Positions 54,941 to 64,000 of a stretch of 64,000 bases of DNA are shown here, piece by piece. The DNA lies in NCBI RefSeq assembly GCF_020509005.1, contig NC_063015.1, forward strand, positions 3,782,001-3,846,000, read 5' to 3'. Each line of letters begins with the position of its first letter. Position 1 is the first letter of the stretch. The stretch comes from Fulvia fulva. Its lineage: Eukaryota > Ascomycota > Dothideomycetes > Mycosphaerellales > Mycosphaerellaceae. A program made the translations under genes and the position numbers. A model generated the notes under the pieces. It saw nothing but the letters and a program-made list of their open reading frames with translations, did not search any database and was not told the origin of the DNA.

Positions 54941-56893
54941 TATTAGCTATAGCGGTGCCGTTACGTTCTTAAGAGAGTATACTAGTATACTATAGCTTAA
55001 GAATTTCCGAGATCGAGTAGATAAACGGTACTCCTCCTCGAAGTTTAGTCTAGATAACGAGTTTACTAGACAAGGATTTTAGGGTGAAACTAGGTAGTTA
55101 GATACCAAACTATTAGCTAAACTAATTTCATAAAACAAGACTAACTCTAAGGCTAGGAACAAATAAGACATTTTCTATAATAATTTACTTTCTAGAAGGA
55201 CTACCTATTACTACACTTCCTATATATATATAGCTTATAGATAGCCACCTCTAACCTTGATCTACTTCCTCTTTTAAAGAGGCTTTAGTGTCCTAAATAG
55301 TGAATCTTAGTTAGTCATATATAATAAAGTATAATAGTTAAGTAACTACTCGGACGAGGGGTACTTACCTCTAGCTTCTATAGTAGAATAGGCAACCTTA
55401 TTAAAATCATTATCTTCTAACAGTATCCTAGAGTCTAATACGTCTTTCTAGGTCGTATAGGCCCTTATAGGCTTTATACTAGAGGAGGCCTTTAGCTTAC
55501 GGCTCTACTTTATCTACTTTATAAGGTCCGTTATTACCTTAAGGACATTATAAAGGTTTAGTAATAATAACCTCCTACGAGGTAGTAACGGTTATCTCTT
55601 AGTAGGGTAGGTAACCCTAGCTAGTTTGTCCTTATTTCTAATAGCCTACTAAGCTGAAGAAAGGTGTAGGCACTTACTTATAAAATAGTGACTATCGTAG
55701 AGATAGTACGTAAGCTTGCCCTAGAAACCCTTCTTAGCGAATATAGCTGTCCCTTAATAAATTATTGATTCTTACTTCTCCCTAAGAATAGTAAGAATGT
55801 CTTATAGTAAGAGATTTACCTAGGTATTAATTGTATCGCGAATTGAGCTAAATGAGTCTAGTAGAGCTACTAAGAGTTACTAGATCTTTCTGTCCTTAGT
55901 CTTAATGTCTTAGAACTAAGGCGAGATCAAAATAGCCCTCCTTATAATTATGCTAAGCTCCTACTAGGCGTCATCTATTAACTAGTCCTCTATTATTACG
56001 AAATTAGTATATTGCTAAAGCAAACTTCTTCTAGTAGCGAGTAGTCTTCTCTTATATTTAGCTTTAGCCTATTCCTATAACTCCTTTATATACCGGATCT
56101 CGTATATTATCTCTTAGTTATCTATCGACAGACAGATATACATCTTATATAGGGCCGTTACATTGTGCCGTCTATACGATACCTTCCTTATCGCTTAATC
56201 TAAAGGAAGGGATGACTCTGATAATATAGAGGGTATCGCTATAGATAGGGTTATAGCGGGAATGTCCGTAATAATGTCTTCGAGGACCTAGTTAACCTAC
56301 TTTAATACTAGGTGTATTCTTATTAGCTTGAACTATGTTTCGTAGTTCTCTCTTATTAGAAGAGGTACTACTCTTTTTCTTATAAACCTAGTCTCGTTCT
56401 CTATTTTTATAAGTTAAGGGACAGGTTAGCTACCCTTAGGTAAAAGGATATATTCGGTCGTACGCGATCGGATCGAAATGGGATAAACCGAACGCGAGGT
56501 TAATAGCGGAGAGGATAGCTATCCGCCGGGAAGAGGAGGAAAGTCGGTCGGTAAGGATCGTATTAGTACTAAGACACTATAGCGTAACTCTCTTAGTAGA
56601 GGGGGTTTCTAAGACACTACGGCTCTCTTAGAATAAACAGTTAGTTAATACGAACGCGATGTCCGGAGAGCGACTCTTCTTAGTAAGCTCGCCTACTTAT
56701 CTAAGGTATTAGTATAGACTCTCTAACTCGGAGTCTAATAGTACCTTACTAGGCTCTCTTACGTCTTATATATACCTATAGCACGGCTATAGCTTCCTAT
56801 ATAAGGCGGGTACGGCCTCTAGTCTACCTTCCTTTTATTCTAAAGAGGAATAACTCTAATACGACTTTATCGAGAGTAATATACCGAGTTACT
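54941..56893 (-). pseudogene. Copia gag/protease/integrase region, RIP-degraded
   Basis: About 1.95 kb of highly degraded sequence between the LINE and the Copia primer site. By position it should be the 5' coding half of the minus-strand Copia. I can read only isolated fragments and cannot assign domains. It is assigned to Copia on layout, not on motifs. Confidence 0.5.
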
Positions 56894-56910
56894 AACCCGG
56901 GCTTATAATC
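56894..56910 (-). other. Copia primer binding site, initiator-tRNA-Met half-molecule type
   Basis: On the minus strand, directly after the 5' LTR, the sequence reads GATTATAAGCCCGGGTT. With one G-to-A change undone in position (TATGAG), it is complementary to the anticodon arm of initiator tRNA-Met (CTCATAATC). Ty5, copia and relatives use this half-tRNA primer. Confidence 0.65.
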
Positions 56911-57144
56911 TAATAAATAGGCTCGAGTTACGTAGTAGTAGAAGACGGCGGATTATACGAAAGACGAAGAAGGACCTAATAGGATAGCGTATATCTATAT
57001 ATAGTATCGCTAGTGTTAGTATTAGTAGATACTAGGTATCCGGATATTTACTAGCCTATAGGCTAGTAAACCCTAGTTACGTAATCTAGTTATATAATAT
57101 ACCTATACCTATATACTTGACCTACGGCCTATATATTCTTAATA
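56911..57144 (-). repeat. Copia 5' LTR (copy B), 234 bp, uninterrupted
   Basis: Matches copy A over its whole length, without the Fot1-like insertion; the TA at the insertion point is single here (ATAGTATCGC). It is followed by GACTA, the right target duplication. Confidence 0.9.
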
Positions 57145-57149
57145 GACTA
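57145..57149. repeat. Copia target site duplication, right copy
   Basis: GACTA, identical to 37139-37143. Confidence 0.85.
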
Positions 57150-58649
57150 GATAAGATATCGAGTTTAATTATAACAATAATATAGTAATAGATAAAGGAG
57201 AAGGAGAATAATAGGTAGCTAAGACTTTCCGCTATAATCTAGAGGAGCTAAAGAACCTAGATATAACCGAGTTCTAAGCCCTTATAGTTAGTATACCTAA
57301 AGTACTATCTACGATCTATTACCTACCTCGACGCACCTAAGCCGACGACTATATTATAACCGAGTTGTTAAAGATCTTTAGCTAGGCGTATAATAAGCTT
57401 TAGGATAAGAGAGTAGTAGTTAGGATAGTCTAGAATAAGCTAAAGTAGGATAAGGCCGAGTTTAAGTATAAGAAGTTAGATATATAGGTATTATAGTAGA
57501 AGGTAGATAAGTAGGTCAAGTATCTTATAAATAAGGTCGATAAGTATAAGAGGAACGAGCTAGATATTACTAAAGTAAAGGACAATCTAAAGGTAATTAT
57601 AGCCGATCGTAGTAATATCTAGAAGAGCTTAGATAACACGACGAAGGAACGTAATACCGCCGTAAAGGATTACGACTAGCTAATAGTAGCCCGTAATCTA
57701 CTCTAATAGTAGGTCGACGATTTTAAGAAACTACCGCCTACGCCGGATATAGCTAAAAACCGCGAATATATACTTAACGCTATGTCGTAGATATAAGATA
57801 AGAACATAGAGCTCTCTAAACTTGACGCCTAGATCGTAGAGTACGTTAATTATGTCTAGGACCTTAAGAACTAATAGAGTAACGTCAATAATAACCTCTC
57901 TAACTACAAGTCTACCGATAAGGACTATAACCGTAAGATCGAGTATATTAAGAAGACTAAGGACGACGAAATTATAGACCTAAAGAAGCGACTTACCGAG
58001 AAGCCTAAGTAAGGACGTCGCGGCCGCGGATCGCGTAAGGATAGTACCTAAGACGACAACCTATCTAATAGCTCCGATAGCTCGAGCTCGTCCGACTCCG
58101 ATTCTAACTCCGAGCCTAGCGACGACGAAGATCGCCGTAAGTACCGTAAGAAGAAGTCTAAGAAGAGTAAGCGTAAGAGTATAGACAAGGAGCTCGACAC
58201 GGACTAGGATACGGTACTTAATATTAACCTAGACCTTAACGTTATATTTAAGATAGATAAGACGGAGGTAAAGAAGTTTAGCGGTAATAGGAACAAGGAT
58301 AATACGCCTATCGAGCTAAAGTTCGAGGTGTAGTAGAACACCTTAGAAACTAAGCTATAGAATATAACGTTCCGTACCTCGAAGGCTACGTTAAAGTTTG
58401 TATATAACTATACTAAGGGTAGCGCGTTCTAATTAATCGGACCTTAAACCCCGTTCCTTACTAGTATAAAGGGCGACCGTATATATAAGATACTTAATAA
58501 GCTTATAAAGGACTTACGTAAGCGCTATAGTAAGCGTAACGTAAAGGCTCGCGTACGCGACGATATAGCCGCCTTAAAGTAAGTAGATAGACGTAACGAC
58601 CCCTTTACCGAGTTTAACGTCTTATTTAGAAAGAGTATAAATATTATAT
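57150..58649 (+). pseudogene. Gypsy gag-like ORF, RIP-degraded
   Basis: A plus-strand frame interrupted by TAG/TAA but otherwise consistent. It starts with a helical region, then a long charged coiled coil (VDKQVKYLINKVDKYKRNEL; KDYDQLIVARNLL). A Gly/Arg then Ser/Asp-rich linker follows (GRRGRGSRKDS; SDSDSNSEPSDDEDRRKY). After it comes a gag-like block (DKTEVKKFSGNRNKDNTPIE). It is broken off at about 58,650 by the inverted LINE. This is the host element into which the Copia inserted. Confidence 0.7.
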
Positions 58650-61600
58650 AGATAGATTTGTCATTCCCCTATTCTAGGACCCTATTCGGCCGATATAGGT
58701 ATATATCTATTATTATATATAAAGGGAAACCTGAATAGGTAGAAACCCTTCCCGCCCCCGACTTCTCCTTATCTAGATTAGCTTTCCCTCTAAACGTACG
58801 TAGTCTATATTACTACCCCGTTAGCCCCTACTCCTAGCCGGTCTCGTCGCGCTACGCCGTATCCTCTCTTCCTATACTACTCCTACTAGGCGGTACTATT
58901 CTAGCTAGCCCTTCTCTAGTATCTAGTTCGTAATACGCTATAGGTCCTTAACGTTATTAAGAAGTGCCCTAATCGTCCGGTTCCTCGCCTTTACTATCTA
59001 CTCCCCCCTTCCTAGCGACTACCTCGGATAGACAAGGAGTACGTACTATATATTCTATAAGTAATAGCCATAGAGGTAGCTAGTATTCGTATATTCTAGA
59101 ACCTTTCTCTATAATAGGTACCCCTAGAGGCCGATATGTTCGCTTCGTAGTTAGTTTACTACACTACTCTATACCCTCGTAAGGCGGTATTAGATAAGCT
59201 TCGGGGGGTACTTAACCGGAGATTTCGTAGCTAACTATTCCTTAGGTTGTCCCGCTAGCTAAGGGCGTCTACTATACCCTATAACCTAGTTGTTCTACCT
59301 CTCTTTCTATAGTTACTCTAGAAACGATTTCTTACCCTCCTATCGTATTACTAGCTATTTGTCCCTTACCCGGTAGTTCGGCTCGTTTCCGGGTCGAATG
59401 CCCTTATACGCTAGTACTAATTCGCGGGCCCTTACGACTATACTAGCGATAACCTTCTATACTAGGTACTATACCGACTTGCCTAAGTAGGAGGTCCGTA
59501 GTCCCTAGATATATAGGTCGATCGGCGGTATAGCGGTCTCGTACTTAAGTATCCTTATTAGTATCGACTTATATACCCCGGTTACCTTCCTTAGGTATTA
59601 GTTTTAGATCTTCGCTAACGGCGTAACGAGTCCCTTTAATAGGTAGGCCCTCTCGCCTAAGGACTATACTTAGCTACTATAGGTAAGGACTAGCCGTATA
59701 ATAGCCGTATATAGAAGTCGTAACTATTAAGAACATATAGGCCGTAGGACAAGTATATAGGTATAGTTATGTTATATAACTAGATCACGTGACTAGGGTT
59801 TACTAGCCTATAGGCTAGTAAATATCCGGACACCTAGTATCTAACTATACTAATACCGGCGATACTATATATAAATATAAGCTATCCTATTAGGTCCTTC
59901 TTCGTCTTTCGTGTAATCCGCCGTCTTCTACTACTACGTAACTCGTACCTATTTAATAGTAACTACTGAAAGTCCGCCCCCTATATAGACGTAGTAAGCC
60001 TCTAGTATAATACTATATTATATTTAGCTTTCCGTAATATTACCTATCTATACTTCCTCTACCGTAGCGCCGGGTCTACCTATAGTCCGAGGATCCTAAG
60101 CTAATTTACCGGGTTAGTCGTATACCTCTATATCTAGATAGAAGCTTATATATTATAGAACCGTAGCCGGCGCGTAAATTATATTAGATTATACTTTTCT
60201 AGGGCAAACCGGGCCCTATACCTTCTAGCCTAGTCCTCGTAGATCTTATACTTCTCTTCTAGTAGCCTATAGTTCTCCTTAGTCGAGGACGACTACGCTA
60301 GGATATTTGTATCGTCTACAAAGCCGCTCGTAGCGGTATTCTAGGATTCTAGGGCTAGGAGTAGCGTCGCTATAAAGAAGAGGAATAGAATAGGTACTAG
60401 CGTTTAGCCTTACGGGATTCTAGTATAGACTACTTAAAATAGGCTTTTATACTAACCGACTAGGATCGATATACTACGGTTTTAGCGGTAGGACCGTACG
60501 AAGTTAATAAGCTACTTAGAGAGTCCTTTCGACCTTAGGATATAGAGTAGCCGCGGGTATAACACGTAGTCGAAGGCTCCCGATATGTCTAGACTAAGTA
60601 AGGATACTACCTTGTCTCTATTCCTATACTAGATAGCCTTTACCTAAGAGGTAATAAGTTCTATCGCGGATAGCGTCGATCGCTATAGGCGCGTACCTAT
60701 CTAGGTATCCGGGAGTAGGGAGTACTCCTCTACCGCCTCGGAGAGTCTCGTTATAACTAGCTTCTTAAGCGCCTTCCTAAGAGTATTAAGTAGCGTAATT
60801 AGGCGGTACGACTTTATTTACGTATAGTCTTCCTTTTACGGCTTACGTAGGACTACTATCGTCGATTATTTAAATACTATCGAGTAGTATCCGGTCTATA
60901 GGTAGGCGTTTAAGATCGCTATGACTACTAGGGCTAGTTAATCTCTATACTTCTTTAGTAGCTCGTTTAGGATCCTATCCGGCCCCGGGGCTTTCTTTGC
61001 CGGTAACTTCCTAAGTATAGCGGTAACATCTCCCTCGGGTATATCCTATTAGACCGCGATACTAGGGGCTAGAGGAGTAGAGCTATTTATATTACTTAGA
61101 TTAGCCTCGACTAGGGGCGGGAAGAACTTACTAGCTAGTAGACGCGCCTTAGCCTCAGGGTCGCTAACCGGGCTACTAGGCGATTATAGCGCTAGGATAG
61201 AGAAGGAGGGGCCCTATATAGGGTCCTATCGGGCCTATTTCGCTAGCTTCTATATCCTCGCTAGCTTACCGGCGATTTCTTCTACTATAGCTCTCTAGCC
61301 GACTGCTTTCTCCCTCCGTATTATAGCTTTCTTCTATTAGTATACCTCCCTATATACGTTCTAGGCCTCCTCGCTATAGCTACTCGTCTATACCCGGCGG
61401 GCTCTCCTTACTTCTCTTACTACCGTAGTATACTACGGCGTCTAGTATAATTTAGACTATATCGTTAGTTAGGTAAGCGGAACGTAAAGTAAGGTCGCTT
61501 TTCCTATTTCGTCTATTAACTATTAGACTACCTCGTCTATCTCGTCTTTACTATTATATTGCTACTACGCGATTTAGACTAGCCTCTCGGAGTTATCGAG

Positions 61601-63825
61601 GTACGCCTAGATATTAGCCTAGTAGGCCTTTCCCTAGTTTAGCTTAGGGGTTCTCGCTAGTATACGTTATATCTATATCGTAATAGAGGTCCTAACTAGT
61701 ATATAGTCTAACGACGCCTCGAGTTTATATTCGATCCTATAGTAAATTACTATATAGTAGTAGCTATCTAAGATCTAGCTGAGGTCGATCGTACCTTAGA
61801 GTCCCCCTCTCTTCTAGGTACCTAGGTCCTTCGGGGTATTAAGGGCAATTACGTTACTTGCTATTAAGTCGAGTACTTCGTCGGCTATAGGGTACGGCTA
61901 TATAAGGCTTTCCTAGGAAGGGTAGTATATGTTAAAGTTTCCTACTACGATGTAGCACCCTTATCTCTTAAGCGTACTGTCTAGGTGTCTATAGACCTCT
62001 AGGTCGCGGCTAGACCTCGAGGCTAGCGGTTATATATATAGGTTATATATCTAGGTACTACCTACGTAGAGAGAGGTAATATCGCCCCCGCCTTCTTCGT
62101 CTACGTAGTATACTACCTCCTAGTCGGATTCTAGTATGTCCTTACTAATATAGAAGCACGTACGGGGTCTGCCGTCGCCTCGTAGGTATATCGTATAGCC
62201 TAGTAACTTATAGGTCGTTAGTCTCTTACAGTACGGGTTAATCTATAGCTCCTAGATTACTAGGACGTAGTAAACGTACGGGTCCGCCTCGTATAGGAAA
62301 TGGTTCTAGACTATATCCTTACTATAGTTAACGTTATACTAGATAATACTAAGCGTATCGAGGCTAGTTATTATTATCGATAATCATTTCCTCTATAATA
62401 TCCTATATCCTACTACCTTATACATCCTAGTCTATACCTATCGGCTAAATACTAAAGGGGAGCCGGGCCTAGTTAGATTGCCTCGCCGTAGCTAGTAGAG
62501 CACGTGGCCTCCCGTACGCCCTAGGCTACGTATCCTTTATATCATTCTCGGCCCTAGGGCGCTTATACCCGACCGCCGCTAGCTAGTTCCGGTATAGACT
62601 AGCCTTACGGTCGCTATCGAATCTTAGGGCGACGGTTCTATTTATAATTGCCTTGTTTTTCGCTAGTTTCCGCTATAGGCATTCCGCGCTATACGATAGG
62701 TAGTACCCCGGACAGTTCGCGTACCGCCTCGTAGCCAATATATAGTCCCTAGATATATAGTCTCCTATATAGTTCGAGTAGGCCTACTTGTTTATATACG
62801 TGTAGGTTTGGTGTCTATACTATTAGTATTTGAAGTATTAGAGGATACGAAAGGATAAGGAGTACTTTTTAACTATCTTAAGGCTATATTACTAGATTAG
62901 GCCTTGTTCTATTACTAGATCCGCCGCTTTCGCGTCTTATAGCTATACGATTAGCGCCGAGGCCTTCTTACCTTCTAGCTATTTCCTATAGAGCTAAGTC
63001 GCCTTCTAGAATAGAGAGTTAAGAGTGACCGGGTTATCCTCTTAGAGAGTACGTAGGTGACCTTAGTTAGTTAGGTCGAACTCTCTAGGTATATCGTAGA
63101 CTAGGATCGTAAATTACTTCGTTAAGACCTTCGCTAATACCGTAAACTTAGATACCTACTATAGCTATATCTCTAGGTACCTCCTAGTAGTAGTAGAGCT
63201 AGTATAGATCTATAGAGTACCGTTAGACTATTAGTTCACTATAACTACCCCTAGTTAATTAATTCGTTAGGCGAGCTCCTTATTCGATAGCTTCGTAACT
63301 TTAGCCTAGTCTTCCTTTACTATAATACGGATCGTAACTATATCGTACGTTAGGTAGGGGCCTAGTATCGATACCGCGACCGATACCTAGCTATAGGGGT
63401 GTTAATTCCGGGTGGCCTTATTAATTGCCTAAGACGTCGTCCTTATTTCTTATTACCTTCGGTAATACAATAGTACTAGCGCCGTACGTAGCTAAGTAAT
63501 TATTACCTTTATAGACCGGTAAGGGAGCTAATCGTTAGTTTCTATACTTTTTACGTCCTCTATAAGTTGCTACTAGTTGTCTTAGGGGAGCTTTGCCTAT
63601 AGAGCCGTAGGCGCCGGTAGTACCGTAGCCTAGGCTACTATTACCTAGGAGTTGCCTAATATAGCTAGGCACCTCCGCGGCGTTTAGAGCTAAAGAAATA
63701 GGGTGAAGAGAACTTTAAGCTATCTTAATTAAATAAGGTAGAACTCCCTTAATTCTAGGAATAGTAGCCTACTTTATAGATCGTTAGAATAGCCTTAATA
63801 AGGGCTTTCGAATATGTCGTATTTA
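58650..63825 (-). mobile_element. Tad1-like LINE, family 2, copy 2b (inverted), RIP-degraded
   Basis: The reverse complement of copy 2a from its (ATCT)n tail (58,650) through zinc motif, reverse transcriptase (about 60,300-61,050) and endonuclease (61,500-62,350) to ORF1 and the 5' end (about 63,825). Without the solo LTR it is about 4.94 kb, close to copy 2a. It differs from 2a by many transitions, both copies having been hit by RIP independently. I find no convincing target duplication at its ends. Confidence 0.87.
59720..59963 (+). repeat. Solo Copia LTR (copy C) with 5-bp target duplication
   Basis: LTR 59725-59958, exactly 234 bp, in the orientation opposite to copies A and B. It is flanked by GTAAC (59720-59724 and 59959-59963). 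The LINE sequence is continuous across it. It is the footprint of an LTR-LTR recombination that removed a former Copia inside LINE 2b. Confidence 0.9.
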
Positions 63826-64000
63826 GCGATAGCGCCGATCTTAAGCCCGTTCGAAGTAATATATATAGTATAAGACTTATAAGCCGACTTTACTAATTAA
63901 TATCGTACGCTAGTACCTACGTACGAGGTAGGCGATAAAGTCTACTTAAGTACCCGTAACTAGCGTATAGCTCGGCTATCTAAGAAGCTTAACTATTGCT
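63826..64000 (+). pseudogene. Gypsy integrase C-terminal fragment (cut by window edge)
   Basis: The plus strand reads PFEVIYIV, then TYEVGDKVYLSTRN and RIARLSKKLNY with TAG interruptions. That is the region after the integrase core in Gypsy elements (V-GDKV-LST-N..R-SKKL). It continues beyond the window. It may belong to the same Gypsy as the gag at 57,150, but the protease, reverse transcriptase and most of the integrase are absent between them. Confidence 0.7.

Larger units (their letters stand above)
37144..57144 (-). mobile_element. Copia (Ty1/Ty5-like) LTR retrotransposon with nested insertions
   Basis: A minus-strand Copia element whose two ends lie 20 kb apart because other transposons fill it. 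Both ends are 234-bp LTRs (left one split by a Fot1-like insertion) and both are flanked by GACTA. Subtracting the inserts leaves about 4.3 kb, normal for Copia. On the minus strand the order from the right is LTR, an initiator-tRNA-type primer site, a degraded gag region, then reverse transcriptase and RNase H, a purine tract (AAGTAGGAG) and the left LTR. That gives the canonical 5' to 3' layout. The LTR ends read TA..TA, as expected if RIP changed TG..CA. Everything is stop-riddled. Confidence 0.85.

Noticed and set aside
36567..64000. Centromere or CRISPR-like array as explanation for the repeat block
   Set aside because: All the structure is accounted for by nested transposons; there are no regularly spaced identical repeats with unique spacers.

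Overview
The window is a piece of a filamentous ascomycete chromosome, most likely a Dothideomycete of the Mycosphaerellales type. The reasons are: short introns (mostly 48-79 nt) with GT..AG ends and CTAAC/CTGAC-like branch sites; typical ascomycete genes (Zn2Cys6 regulator, Atg1, MFS exporter, BTB and F-box-like proteins, Erv2, ToxF-type aminotransferase); and repeats carrying the mark of repeat-induced point mutation (RIP), that is CpA/TpG almost lost, TpA in excess and CpG kept. SdhB aligns without gaps to the published residue numbering of Zymoseptoria tritici (P220, N225, H267), which fits that placement but does not prove it.

Layout. Bases 1-36,566 are a gene-bearing arm with mostly unlinked housekeeping genes: a partial MFS transporter (-), an F-box-like protein (-), a doubtful small gene (-), sdhB (-), a HAD-type phosphatase (+), a second F-box-like protein (-), a coiled-coil protein (+), a frameshifted ORF (-), an NTF2-like mRNA-export factor (-), ribosomal protein eL38 (+), a UlaG-like metallo-beta-lactamase-fold protein (+), a complete but RIP-killed hAT transposon (13,584-16,442, exact 8-bp target duplication), a BTB protein with an in-frame stop (-), a gene-poor 3.6 kb stretch, NAD-glycerol-3-phosphate dehydrogenase (-), Atg1 kinase (-), a gene-poor 2.3 kb stretch, a Zn2Cys6 factor with a displaced 3' reading frame (-), an unknown probably mitochondrial protein (-), an Erv2-like sulfhydryl oxidase (-) and a branched-chain aminotransferase-like protein (+).

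Bases 36,567-64,000 are a nest of transposons. The outermost is a Gypsy-type LTR element (LTR start near 36,567, gag resumes at 57,150, integrase end at 63,840-64,000). A minus-strand Copia element with 234-bp LTRs sits inside its gag, from 37,144 to 57,144, bounded by the same 5-bp duplication (gacta) 20 kb apart. The Copia carries two Fot1/pogo-like DNA transposons (one inside its 3' LTR, one internally deleted), two RIP-degraded Tad1-like LINEs, and one LINE derivative that is not RIP-mutated, has a perfect 15-bp target duplication and is strongly CpG-depleted in its 3' half. A second copy of one LINE lies inverted at about 58,650-63,825 and is itself interrupted by a solo Copia LTR. The order of insertions can be read directly from the nested target duplications.

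The genes form no single pathway or evident cluster. The strongest novel material is the datable transposon nest and the un-RIPped chimeric LINE inside it. Near the repeats there are also host-gene lesions (the TAA in the BTB gene, the paired frameshifts in the Zn2Cys6 gene).
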